From SIG603 sp964370775 (GTDB taxonomy: Bacteria > Bacillota > Clostridia > Oscillospirales > Acutalibacteraceae): a stretch of DNA of 14,061 nucleotides. A model generated the notes under the pieces. The model saw only the letters and a list, made by a program, of their open reading frames with translations. It was not told the DNA's origin and made no database searches. Position numbers and translations under genes: made by a program. Positions within the stretch are counted from its first letter, which is position 1. Each line of letters starts with the position of its first letter. Below are positions 6,539 to 13,931 of this stretch, piece by piece. Location of the stretch: NCBI GenBank assembly GCA_964370775.1, contig CAYJKT010000045.1, forward strand, positions 1-14,061. The letters are read 5' to 3'.

Positions 6539-9022
6539 ATGAGAAATATTTATAACATGAACTTCGACTGGCAATTTCACGACGGAGATATTGAAAGCAC
6601 AAACTTTAATTCAGTGCACGATACATTCCCTAACCCTAGCTTTATGAAATCAGCTAACTGTGGTATCAGTAAAGTAGGTTACGACTTGCACGAATGGGAC
6701 ACTGTGCAAATCCCACACGACTTTAGACATTACAGATGCAAGTTCTCAAAAGAGATTATAAGCTCTCAAGGATATTTAGAGACAGGCATTGTTTGGTATC
6801 GTAAAGAGTTTTTTGTTGAAGAAAGTGCAGACGGAAAGAGCATTTATGTCGAGTTTGACGGCGTTTTTAGAGACAGTGAGATATATGTGAACGGAACTTA
6901 TGTTGGCAACCACTTAAGCGGTTATACTTCATTTAACTATGATATTTCTGACTTTATTTTATATGGACAAAACAACGCAATTGCTGTTAGAGTAGACGCT
7001 ACTAAGTTTGAAGGCTGGTGGTATGAGGGCGCTGGTATTTACCGTGATGTAAGACTAGTTATTACAGATAAGCTAAAAATCAAACAAAATGGTGTGTTTA
7101 TTACATCTAAAGTAAACGGCAAAAATGCTGATGTTAAAGTTGCAATTGAACTTGAAAATGAGTGCGAGAAAAGTGGCACTGTTACTTTAAAAGCAGATGT
7201 TTTAGATAATGGCGGAAAAGTAGTTTTGACAACTCAAACAGAAGTTGATGTTAAAGAATATAAAGAAAATGAAGCTGAGTTAAGCTTTGTTATCGATAAC
7301 GTTAAACTTTGGGATTTAGAAAACACAAACCAATATACAGCAGAGATTTCTGTTATTTATAACAACGAAACTATAGACACATACACTCAAAAATTTGGTG
7401 TTAGAGAAATTGAGTACAACGCTGAAAAAGGTATTATTCTTAACGGTAAAAGAGTTAAAATCCAAGGTGTTTGTGTGCATGACGACTTCGCTGGTGTTGG
7501 TGGAGCTATGTCTCGCTCTGTTATCAGACACAAAATATTCCTATTAAAACAATGGGGTTGCAATGGCTACCGTTCATCTCACAACCCACCGTCACCATAT
7601 TTATTAGAAGCTTGTGACGACTTCGGTATTCTTGTTATGGACGAAGTTAGACTGATGAGCTCATCTAAAGAATATATGGATCAAATGGTTGACTTAATTA
7701 AAAGAGATAGAAACCACCCAAGCGTGTTTATTTGGTCAATTGGTAACGAAGAAATGGCTATTCATGGCACAAAAACAGGTGTTAAAATCGTTAACCACAT
7801 GATGAGAGTTGCACATGAACTAGATGATACAAGACCTTGCACTTATGCTAATAACTGTAACTGGAAAGAGCTTACAATTTACCATGAGGAAAACGGACTT
7901 CACATGGACGTGTTTGGGCTTAACTATAACTGCCAAAGAAACTTCCATTACTATGGCGATATTCACGAGAAATATCCTGATAGATTAATGATAGGTACAG
8001 AGAATGCTTCTACATTATCAACTAGAGGACAATATTTGCCACGTGCAGAGGAAGTTTACCCTGACCATTACAGCAGAAGAGCAGACGAAATTATGGTTTG
8101 GAGAAATCCAGACAGAAAATACAATGTAAGTGCGTATGGCGAGAGCTATCCAACATGGGGTTCAATGCCTTTAGAGACAATGGAAGCTTGCGACCCAGAT
8201 TACGTTGCTGGTTACTTTATTTGGACAGGATTTGACTACAGAGGTGAACTTTTACCTTATGTTTGGCCAAGTGTTGTTACAAGATTTGGTGTGATTGACC
8301 TTTGTGGTTTTATGAAAGACATGGGACATCATTACAGAGTTAAATGGGCAGAAGAGCCAGCAATTCATCTGTACCCACACTGGACATTTGATGATAATGT
8401 TGGTGAACTAGAAGTAGATATGGTTTCTAACACAGAAGAAGTAGAGCTTATTGTTAATGGTGTTTCTATGGGTAGAAAACCTAGCCCACACAGAGATTAT
8501 GTGAAGCATTTTGTGAAATACGAAAAAGGTGAAATCATTGCTATCGGCTACAATGGTGGCAAAGAAGTAACTAGAATGTCTCATAAAACTGCTGAGGAGC
8601 CAGCTTCTGTTAATATTGAGATTATTCAAGACAGAGAATATGTAGCTGACGGCGAAGATAACATCTTTATAAAAGTTGAAGTTTTAGATAAAAACGGAAC
8701 TCATTGCCCGAATGCTTCTAACCTAATTAACTTTAGAGTAGAGGGTGAGGGTGCGTTCTTAGGCTGTGGAAACGGCGACCCACTATCACACGAAAACGAC
8801 AGAGAGCCTATGAGAAAACTATACTGTGGTTTAGCTTTAGCTATATTGAAAACGTCTAGAAATACAGGCAAGCTTAAATTTATTGCAGAGAGCGACGGTT
8901 TGAAATCAGCTGAACTTGAAGTTAATGTAACTATACCTTGCAGTGATGTTTTAGTAGAGGGTTCAAGAAATCTTGAAGAAGCAAAAAAAGCAGAGAAAGA
9001 TGATTCTGACGGAGCGTTCTAA
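6539..9022 (+). CDS. Glycoside hydrolase family 2, beta-galactosidase-like, cytoplasmic
   Basis: The 827-residue enzyme has the full GH2 layout. The jelly-roll sugar-binding domain spans about 6-175 (TGIVWYRKEF, DGVFRDSEIYVNG, WYEGAGIYRDV). An Ig-like sandwich spans about 180-288. The TIM barrel spans about 290-605 with RSSHNPPSP, LVMDE and RDRNHPSVFIWSIGNE. The acid/base is E404, and E488 in IGTENAS is the likely nucleophile. A DUF4982-like domain (LYPHW to VELIVNGVSMG, about 610-680) and a final Ig-like domain (about 690-796) follow. The FGVIDLCGFMKD segment (583-594) is typical of beta-galactosidases. The NxK motif of beta-glucuronidases is not seen. There is no signal peptide, so it acts on imported oligosaccharides. 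AAAGGAAAAGG precedes the start. It is followed 17 nt later by a nitroreductase gene. Exact substrate is uncertain. Confidence 0.88.
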   Translation: MRNIYNMNFDWQFHDGDIESTNFNSVHDTFPNPSFMKSANCGISKVGYDLHEWDTVQIPHDFRHYRCKFSKEIISSQGYLETGIVWYRKEFFVEESADGKSIYVEFDGVFRDSEIYVNGTYVGNHLSGYTSFNYDISDFILYGQNNAIAVRVDATKFEGWWYEGAGIYRDVRLVITDKLKIKQNGVFITSKVNGKNADVKVAIELENECEKSGTVTLKADVLDNGGKVVLTTQTEVDVKEYKENEAELSFVIDNVKLWDLENTNQYTAEISVIYNNETIDTYTQKFGVREIEYNAEKGIILNGKRVKIQGVCVHDDFAGVGGAMSRSVIRHKIFLLKQWGCNGYRSSHNPPSPYLLEACDDFGILVMDEVRLMSSSKEYMDQMVDLIKRDRNHPSVFIWSIGNEEMAIHGTKTGVKIVNHMMRVAHELDDTRPCTYANNCNWKELTIYHEENGLHMDVFGLNYNCQRNFHYYGDIHEKYPDRLMIGTENASTLSTRGQYLPRAEEVYPDHYSRRADEIMVWRNPDRKYNVSAYGESYPTWGSMPLETMEACDPDYVAGYFIWTGFDYRGELLPYVWPSVVTRFGVIDLCGFMKDMGHHYRVKWAEEPAIHLYPHWTFDDNVGELEVDMVSNTEEVELIVNGVSMGRKPSPHRDYVKHFVKYEKGEIIAIGYNGGKEVTRMSHKTAEEPASVNIEIIQDREYVADGEDNIFIKVEVLDKNGTHCPNASNLINFRVEGEGAFLGCGNGDPLSHENDREPMRKLYCGLALAILKTSRNTGKLKFIAESDGLKSAELEVNVTIPCSDVLVEGSRNLEEAKKAEKDDSDGAF

Positions 9023-9039
9023 TTTGTGAGGAGCTAAAA

Positions 9040-9615
9040 ATGTTTAAAGATTTAGTTTTAAAAAACAGGAGTTACAGAGGTTTTGACGAAAACGTAAAGC
9101 TTAGTAACGAACAGATTATAGACTTGATTTCACTGGCAAGAATTTCACCGTCTGCGGCAAATATGCAAGCTTTAAAGTTCTATATCTCTAATGATAGCGA
9201 CACAAACGACTTAATTTTTCCACATACTGCATGGGCTGGTAGAATTAAGAAAAAACTACCTTACGAGGGTCACAGACCTACTTCATACATTGTGATATAT
9301 GTTGATACAAACATTGTAAAAGATGTTGGAACTTGTGGTGCTAGTGTTGGAATTGCAGCGCAAACTATAATGCTTGGTGCGACTGAAATAGGCTTTGGTG
9401 GTTGCATGATAGGTGCATTTGCTAAAGATAAAATAAGTGAAGCATTAAAACAATCAGATAATTTAGTGCCTGTGTTGATTTTGGCATTAGGTAAACCAGA
9501 TGAAACAATCGAGATTGTAGATAGTGTGAATGGTGACATAGCTTATTACAGAGATGAAAATGATGTTCATTATGTACCGAAAAGAGCACTTGACGAGTTA
9601 ATATTGAATAAATAA
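9040..9615 (+). CDS. Nitroreductase-family flavoprotein
   Basis: The 191-residue protein has the FMN-dependent nitroreductase fold signatures. They are KNRSYRGFDENVKLS at residues 8-22 (the N-terminal RSxR FMN-phosphate region), ARISPSAANMQ at 33-43, and GASVGIAAQTIMLGATEIGFGGCMIGAF at about 100-127. The last carries the usual central helix and the glycine-rich turn before it ends at LALGKPDE. Such enzymes reduce nitro compounds, quinones or flavins with NAD(P)H; the substrate cannot be read from sequence. GAGGAG precedes the ATG. It lies 17 nt after the GH2 stop with no promoter between them, so the two share a transcript. A functional link to sugar breakdown is not obvious. Confidence 0.85.
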   Translation: MFKDLVLKNRSYRGFDENVKLSNEQIIDLISLARISPSAANMQALKFYISNDSDTNDLIFPHTAWAGRIKKKLPYEGHRPTSYIVIYVDTNIVKDVGTCGASVGIAAQTIMLGATEIGFGGCMIGAFAKDKISEALKQSDNLVPVLILALGKPDETIEIVDSVNGDIAYYRDENDVHYVPKRALDELILNK

Positions 9616-9662
9616 AAAAAGCGAAGTATCAGATAATTGCAATCTGTACTTCGCTTTTTTTT
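9614..9662. terminator. Bidirectional terminator between the nitroreductase gene and the SDR operon
   Basis: GCGAAGTA (9621-9628) pairs with TACTTCGC (9647-9654). It is continued by CAGAT/ATCTG (9630-9634 with 9642-9646) after one bulged T, with loop AATTGCA. It is flanked by A7 before and T8 after, so it works for both converging transcripts. It begins in the stop codon of the nitroreductase gene. Confidence 0.92.
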
Positions 9663-9678
9663 GTATTGTTTATATTAA

Positions 9679-10026
9679 CTATATTTCCTCAGTTTTAACA
9701 ACCATAAAATCTTTTGGCATTGTGGTAGGGATTGAATAAACTAGCACAATTTCATCTCCACTTTCGGTTGTCATATTGGTAGTGAAATTATTAAACCACA
9801 TACCATTTTCACAAGGGTCAAACATTAAGCCTTTTATGTTTTTACTACCGTCACCAAAAAGTCCATATACTGGAATATCAGTCTTGTAATCGTCTCCGAT
9901 TTTAGCTTCTGGGAAATACTGAGAAAGCAACGGGCTTAAGTATACTATTTTTCCAGAAGTTTTATCAAATGCACCACCGTAAATTCCTGCTTTTCCTAAA
10001 ATTTCTTCTAAAATTTTAATTTCCAT
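9679..10026 (-). CDS. Unrecognised 115-residue protein in the SDR operon
   Basis: I do not recognise this protein. It is acidic and soluble, with no membrane segment or signal. The N-terminal half (EEILGKAGIYGGAFDKTSGKI... YLSPLLSQYF) has the helix-strand rhythm and G-I-V-Y-x-S-P pattern reminiscent of a PAS-like fold, which is only a visual impression. The end (DEIVLVYSIPTTMPKDFMVVK) looks like paired beta strands. The ATG at 10026 follows AAAGGTGA at good spacing. A GTG twelve bases upstream lies inside that ribosome binding site and is rejected as start. It begins 16 nt after the SDR stop, so it should be co-transcribed with the dehydrogenase and controlled by the divergent TetR protein. 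Confidence 0.65.
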   Translation of the reverse strand: MEIKILEEILGKAGIYGGAFDKTSGKIVYLSPLLSQYFPEAKIGDDYKTDIPVYGLFGDGSKNIKGLMFDPCENGMWFNNFTTNMTTESGDEIVLVYSIPTTMPKDFMVVKTEEI

Positions 10027-10042
10027 GTTCAAATTCACCTTT

Positions 10043-10861
10043 TTATTTTATATTAAAAACAATTCTCATGATGTTATCCATACCTTTAGCTGGCAATATA
10101 GAATGCATAAAAATGGCAAGTTTAGAGTCGTTACCAACAGCGTATCTAGCTTTTGGGTTTTTGGAATTTGTAGCTTTTAAAATAGTTTGCACCACTTTTT
10201 CAGCTCCTGGAGCTTTAGAATAATTTTTCTTAAAACTATCAACAAAATTTGCAACATTACTTTTATAATCAGCTGGGTGTTCAACAGTTTTGATTTGTTT
10301 TAATGCAACGTCTAAAAATTCTGTGTTCATAGCACCAGGCTCGATAAGTACTACTTTTATACCAAAACTTTTTACCTCTGCTCTAAGCGCACTGCTAAGT
10401 GCTTCAACAGCATGTTTTGATGCACCATACCAGCCAATCATAGGTGAGGGTACTTTACCTACTACCGATGACATGTTGATAATAGTTCCACTTTTTTGCT
10501 TTCTCATCTGTGGTAAAACAGCTTTTGTAACTCTTGCAAGACCAAAGACATTTGCATCAAACTGGCGTCTAGCTTCGTCTAACGTGACAGCTTCAACCAT
10601 ACCGTATCCCCCATATCCAGCGTTGTTTACAAGCGCATCAATTTTGCCCTCGTTTTTAATTATATCAGCGACTACAGTGTTCACATCTTCGTCTAAAGTT
10701 ACGTCCATTTTATAGACTTTAGCACCTAGTTTTTCAAGCTCTCTCATTTTTTCAAGCCTTCTTGCGCCAGCATAAACCTTGTGCCCTTGTTTTATAAGCT
10801 CTTTAACTGCAAGATTACCAAACCCTGCACTTGCTCCAGTGATTAGAACTACTTTGCTCAT
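10043..10861 (-). CDS. Short-chain dehydrogenase/reductase (classical SDR)
   Basis: The 272-residue oxidoreductase has a Rossmann fold. TGASAGFG (8-15) is the nucleotide-binding glycine motif, and ARR (32-34) after strand 2 suggests NADP preference. NNAG is at 79-82, and the catalytic triad is S132, Y145 and K149 (GWYGASKHA). The C-terminal EPGAMNTEF and the long tail rich in lysine are like the YusZ-type group that acts on ketones, aldehydes or lipids. Substrate is unknown. GGAGGTT precedes the ATG. It is the first gene of a two-gene operon. Its promoter contains operator copies shared with the divergent TetR gene, so it is probably induced when that repressor meets a ligand. Confidence 0.9.
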   Translation of the reverse strand: MSKVVLITGASAGFGNLAVKELIKQGHKVYAGARRLEKMRELEKLGAKVYKMDVTLDEDVNTVVADIIKNEGKIDALVNNAGYGGYGMVEAVTLDEARRQFDANVFGLARVTKAVLPQMRKQKSGTIINMSSVVGKVPSPMIGWYGASKHAVEALSSALRAEVKSFGIKVVLIEPGAMNTEFLDVALKQIKTVEHPADYKSNVANFVDSFKKNYSKAPGAEKVVQTILKATNSKNPKARYAVGNDSKLAIFMHSILPAKGMDNIMRIVFNIK

Positions 10862-10879
10862 ATATAACCTCCATGATAA

Positions 10880-10892
10880 TTTACAAATTGTA
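10880..10892. promoter_or_regulatory. TetR operator copy 1
   Basis: TTTACAAATTGTA lies about 3-15 nt after the predicted start of the SDR transcript, so a bound repressor would block transcription. It is one of three copies of TTTACAARTYGT in the SDR-TetR gap. Confidence 0.5.
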
Positions 10893-10902
10893 TGTTATTT
10901 GC

Positions 10903-10931
10903 ATAATATCATATAATTTACAAGTTGTCAA
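10903..10931 (-). promoter_or_regulatory. Promoter of the SDR operon
   Basis: On the minus strand, consensus TTGACA (10926-10931), a 17-nt spacer, and TATTAT (10903-10908). It is strong on paper, so the operon's normal state is probably repression. Confidence 0.78.
10917..10930. promoter_or_regulatory. TetR operator copy 2
   Basis: TTTACAAGTTGTCA covers the spacer and -35 of the SDR promoter. It lies 37 nt from copy 1 and 33 nt from copy 3, start to start. Confidence 0.45.
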
Positions 10932-10946
10932 GTATTTTGCCAGAAT

Positions 10947-10967
10947 TTATTTACAAATCGTAAATAA
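10947..10967. promoter_or_regulatory. TetR operator copy 3, palindromic
   Basis: TTATTTAC (10947-10954) and GTAAATAA (10960-10967) are perfect 8-bp inverted arms around AAATC, the best site of the three. It covers the -35 (TTTACA) of the TetR gene, so it would give autorepression. Confidence 0.6.
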
Positions 10968-10978
10968 TATGTTATAAT
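10950..10978 (+). promoter_or_regulatory. Promoter of the TetR-family gene
   Basis: TTTACA (10950-10955), 17-nt spacer, TATAAT (10973-10978) with extended TGT. The -35 is part of the palindromic operator. Confidence 0.72.
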
Positions 10979-11008
10979 ACAAAAAAGAGATATGCGAGGT
11001 GCAGTTTT

Positions 11009-11647
11009 ATGGAATTTAAAAGAGCAAGAAATAAAGAACAATTTGAACAAAGAGAAGCAGATATCATTAATTCTGCCATAGCAATATATGAAGAATTCGG
11101 ATTTGAAGAAGTGACGTTTAGCAAAATATCAGAGAAAACTAACTTCACACGACCTACAATATATTCTTATTTTAAAACAAAAGAAGAAATAATGCTTAAA
11201 CTAACCGAAATATATCTCGGAAAATTTGTAATTTGCTTTAAAAACAAAGTGATTGCAGAAGATGTTAAAGATAACAAATTTATTGCAACTGCCTTTACAG
11301 AAAGCTTTCTGGACGTCGGCGAATTTATACATCTATACACTGTGCTTTTTTCTGTTATTGAAAAAAATGTGTCAGTAGAGGCTTTATCTAACTTTAAAAA
11401 AGAAACGTTCATACATCAAGCTGAGTTAGTAAATATAATGAAATCAGTTTATACAAACTCAAGTGACGAAGAAATATATAACTTTCTAATATTTTGCTTG
11501 TGTTTTGCCAGTGGAATATGTCCAATGAGCGTGGAGAGCGAAATACAAAAAGAGGCAATAAAGTTATCTGAAACAGGCTATGTTACACCGAATTTTGAGA
11601 AAATATTCAAAGAAACTCTGCTAATATATTTAGAGAGATTAGGATAA
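11009..11647 (+). CDS. TetR-family transcriptional repressor
   Basis: The protein has 212 residues. The N-terminal DNA-binding domain is at about 16-65: IINSAIAIYEEFGFEEVTF leads into the helix-turn-helix SKISEKTNFTRPTIYSYFKT (38-57) and KEEIMLKL. The all-helical C-terminal domain (about 75-212) is not conserved, so the ligand cannot be predicted; it contains CLCFASGICP (about 163-172), a cysteine-rich stretch. GAGGTG (10995-11000) is the ribosome binding site. It is transcribed divergently from the SDR operon, and the gap carries three TTTACAARTYGT sites, one a perfect palindrome over its own -35. The likely role is repression of itself and of the SDR operon. Confidence 0.92.
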   Translation: MEFKRARNKEQFEQREADIINSAIAIYEEFGFEEVTFSKISEKTNFTRPTIYSYFKTKEEIMLKLTEIYLGKFVICFKNKVIAEDVKDNKFIATAFTESFLDVGEFIHLYTVLFSVIEKNVSVEALSNFKKETFIHQAELVNIMKSVYTNSSDEEIYNFLIFCLCFASGICPMSVESEIQKEAIKLSETGYVTPNFEKIFKETLLIYLERLG

Positions 11648-11884
11648 AGAAGTAATAAATAGAAACTATAAAATAAATATACAATGGAAAAAAGTCAAGT
11701 AAAATAATAATTAAATATGTATAAATGAACAAATGCATTCATTTTATACTATTAATGATTGAGAAAAGACACAAATATGAGTGAATTAAACGTATATATG
11801 TGTGAAAAGTATAGATATAATCAACAAATGTGAACTGTTTTTATGCATTTATATGTAAAATAATAAATTTAACAATATTTATCC
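11648..11884. other. AT-rich gap between the TetR gene and pgi
   Basis: No gene is visible in this roughly 240-nt stretch before the pgi promoter; all reading frames are broken by stops. It contains one imperfect hairpin (11719-11749). It also holds TTAAACGTATATAT (11786-11799), which loosely resembles the AAAACGTTATAT word but lacks a base and is not counted as a site. No strong terminator with a U-tract was seen for the TetR gene. Confidence 0.6.
11719..11749. other. Imperfect hairpin downstream of the TetR gene
   Basis: GTATAAATGAA (11719-11729) pairs with TTCATTTTATAC (11738-11749), 11 AT-rich pairs with one bulged T. No T-run follows, so it is a weak terminator candidate at best. Confidence 0.35.
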
Positions 11885-11913
11885 TTGCAAAATCACCACA
11901 AATATTGTAAAAT
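11885..11913 (+). promoter_or_regulatory. Promoter of pgi
   Basis: TTGCAA (11885-11890), a 17-nt spacer, and TAAAAT (11908-11913) give a start of transcription near 11920, about 33 nt before the start codon. Confidence 0.6.
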
Positions 11914-11952
11914 GTATGTATAGAAAAAAATATCTATTTAATGGAGGATACA

Positions 11953-13293
11953 ATGGCACTACAATTAGATTGTTCTTATTTAGAAGGCTTTGTTAATAGC
12001 GATGAATTTGATAAAATTTCTCCGCTAGTAAACTCAGCTCACGAATTATTAACTACAAAAACAGGCGCAGGAAATGACTTTTTAGGATGGACTACTCTAC
12101 CAACAGATTACGACAAGGAAGAGTTTGCTAGAATTAAAAAGGCAGCTGAAAAAATCAAAAGTAATACTGATGTTTTCATAGTAATTGGTATCGGTGGTTC
12201 TTATTTAGGAGCTAGAGCAGCTATAGAGTTTTTGAAATCAGAAAACTATAATGCTTTAACTAAAGATACACCAGACATATATTACACAGGAAACAGCATA
12301 AGCTCATCTTCACTAGCTGATCTATTAGCTATTTGTGAAGGTAAAGATGTATCTATTAACATGATTTCAAAATCAGGTACAACAACAGAGCCAGCTATCG
12401 CTTTTAGAGTATTTAGAGAACTTCTAGAGAAAAAATATGGCAAAGAAGGCGCTAAAGAGAGAATATTCTGTACAACTGATAAAGCTAGAGGTACATTGAA
12501 AGCATTAGCAGACACAGAAGGATTTGAGACATTTGTGGTACCAGATGATGTAGGTGGAAGATTTTCTGTTCTAACAGCAGTTGGTTTACTTCCAATCGCA
12601 GTAGCAGGTGCAGACATTGATGAATTAATGCAAGGCGCAAAAGATGCTCAAGATAGATTTGTTTCTACAAACCTTGAGGAAAACCCTTGTTATAAATACG
12701 CAGCTGCTAGAAATATCCTTTATAATAAAGGTAAAACAACTGAAGTTGTAGTTAGTTACGAACCATGCTACACAATGATGAACGAGTGGTTTAAACAATT
12801 ATTCGGCGAGAGCGAAGGAAAAGATCAAAAAGGTTTATTCCCAGCATCAGTAATATTCTCAACAGACCTACACTCAATGGGTCAGTATATCCAAGATGGT
12901 AAAAGAATGTTATTTGAAACAGTAGTAGTTTTTGATAAACCAAAGAACGAAATTGTTATTGGCGAAGACCCAACAGACGTAGATGGTTTGAACTTCTTAA
13001 AAGGCAAAACAATGAACTTTGTTAACAGCAAAGCATTTGAGGGAACAGTTTTAGCACATAACGACGGTGGAGTACCTAACTTAGTGCTTAAAGTATCAGA
13101 TTTCTCAGAGCGTTCATTAGGCGAGCTAATATTCTTCTATGAGAAAGCTTGTGCAATCTCTGGTTACATGTTAGGTGTAAATCCATTTGACCAACCAGGA
13201 GTTGAAAGCTACAAGAAAAACATGTTTGCATTGCTAGGTAAACCTGGTTATGAAGCAGAAAAAGCAACGCTAGAAGCAAGACTAAGCAAGTAA
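11953..13293 (+). CDS. pgi: Glucose-6-phosphate isomerase
   Basis: The enzyme interconverts glucose 6-phosphate and fructose 6-phosphate in glycolysis and gluconeogenesis. The 446-residue length is that of the short Firmicute form. The sugar-phosphate isomerase (SIS) fold shows GIGGSYLGARAA (79-90), the phosphate-binding SKSGTTTE (139-146) and the signature DVGGRFSVLTAVGLLPIA (199-216). The catalytic region FGESEGKDQKG has Glu 286, DLHSMGQY supplies His 307, and PGVESYKKN has the catalytic Lys 421. GGAGGAT (11943-11949) is the ribosome binding site for the ATG at 11953. An in-frame ATG at 11941 overlaps that site and is rejected. A small P-loop gene follows 53 nt downstream with no terminator between, so the two are probably co-transcribed. 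Confidence 0.97.
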   Translation: MALQLDCSYLEGFVNSDEFDKISPLVNSAHELLTTKTGAGNDFLGWTTLPTDYDKEEFARIKKAAEKIKSNTDVFIVIGIGGSYLGARAAIEFLKSENYNALTKDTPDIYYTGNSISSSSLADLLAICEGKDVSINMISKSGTTTEPAIAFRVFRELLEKKYGKEGAKERIFCTTDKARGTLKALADTEGFETFVVPDDVGGRFSVLTAVGLLPIAVAGADIDELMQGAKDAQDRFVSTNLEENPCYKYAAARNILYNKGKTTEVVVSYEPCYTMMNEWFKQLFGESEGKDQKGLFPASVIFSTDLHSMGQYIQDGKRMLFETVVVFDKPKNEIVIGEDPTDVDGLNFLKGKTMNFVNSKAFEGTVLAHNDGGVPNLVLKVSDFSERSLGELIFFYEKACAISGYMLGVNPFDQPGVESYKKNMFALLGKPGYEAEKATLEARLSK

Positions 13294-13294
13294 A

Positions 13295-13314
13295 TTTAAT
13301 CCGAAAGGATTAAA
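13295..13314 (+). other. GAAA-capped hairpin between pgi and the P-loop gene
   Basis: TTTAATCC (13295-13302) and GGATTAAA (13307-13314) form a perfect 8-bp stem closed by a GAAA tetraloop, immediately after the pgi stop. There is no U-tract, so it is not a terminator. An mRNA-end stabiliser or processing site that sets unequal amounts of the two products is a likely role. Confidence 0.5.
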
Positions 13315-13346
13315 CATAAAATCCCAAAACGAAAGGATGACTAATT

Positions 13347-13754
13347 ATGATAAACTTACTAGTAGGAAAAAAAGGTTCAGGCAAAACAAAAAAATTGATT
13401 GACTGTGCAACAAGTGCTATTGGAACATCAAAAGGCAACGTTGTTGTTATGGAAAAAGGCGCAAAATTAACTTATGATATACCACACGAAGCAAGACTTT
13501 TAGACACAGATGCTTATGAGATTAATGGTGCAGATACACTATACGGATTTGTTAGTGGTATTTGTGCAGGAAATTATGATGTAACAGATATCTTGGTAGA
13601 CTCTACTCTTAAAATAATTGGATCAGACAAAGAAGTATTGAAAAATGCAGTAGCAAAGCTTGAGAAATTAAGCGACACAGCTAATGTTAAGATAGTATTA
13701 TCAGTTTCAATGGGTGAAGATGAAATCCCTGAAGAATTAAAGAAATTTATTTAG
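13347..13754 (+). CDS. Small P-loop NTPase-like protein, function unknown
   Basis: The 135-residue soluble protein opens with a strand and a clear Walker A, GKKGSGKT (7-14). A hydrophobic strand ending in Asp, DILVDS (81-86), is in the position of Walker B, and a late strand KIVLSVS (115-121) follows. The fold is thus a minimal P-loop core of about the size of a small kinase domain, but no kinase lid, HxxR or RecA/AAA motif is visible. Short proteins of this kind in Clostridia are sometimes auto-labelled PilT-like, and there is no pilus gene here to support that. AAAGGATGA precedes the start. Its position behind pgi suggests co-expression, not necessarily a metabolic role. Function is unknown. 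Confidence 0.8.
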   Translation: MINLLVGKKGSGKTKKLIDCATSAIGTSKGNVVVMEKGAKLTYDIPHEARLLDTDAYEINGADTLYGFVSGICAGNYDVTDILVDSTLKIIGSDKEVLKNAVAKLEKLSDTANVKIVLSVSMGEDEIPEELKKFI

Positions 13755-13765
13755 TTAATGTATAT

Positions 13766-13795
13766 AAGAGCTGTGTGAACAGCACAGCTCTTTTT
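13766..13795 (+). terminator. Terminator of the pgi operon
   Basis: AAGAGCTGTG (13766-13775) pairs perfectly with CACAGCTCTT (13783-13792) around TGAACAG, with a T-run at 13791-13795. Confidence 0.9.
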
Positions 13796-13876
13796 ATATA
13801 AACTCAAGGGTTAATTATAATAATTTTGTAATTTTATATAAATTGAAATAAATTTTAAAAAACTTGTAAAAAAGTG

Positions 13877-13905
13877 TTGACAAATTGAGTGAACTGTTAT
13901 ATAAT
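13877..13905 (+). promoter_or_regulatory. Promoter of tRNA-Leu
   Basis: Full consensus: TTGACA (13877-13882), 17-nt spacer, TATAAT (13900-13905). This is the strongest promoter in the window, as expected for a stable RNA. The start is predicted about 20 nt before the mature tRNA. Confidence 0.88.
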
Positions 13906-13931
13906 ATAAGAGTTGGTTCACTAAACCACAT

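Noticed and set aside
6513..6542. Nine-codon upstream frame overlapping the GH2 start (ATGA)
   Set aside because: It lacks a ribosome binding site and contains the GH2 ribosome binding site within it, so it is likely chance.
11786..11799. TTAAACGTATATAT as a fourth copy of the operator-like word
   Set aside because: It differs by a missing base and lies about 90 nt upstream of the pgi -35, so it is not distinguishable from AT-rich background.
11941..11952. Earlier ATG for pgi
   Set aside because: It overlaps the GGAGG ribosome binding site used by the ATG at 11953, whose product matches the family start.
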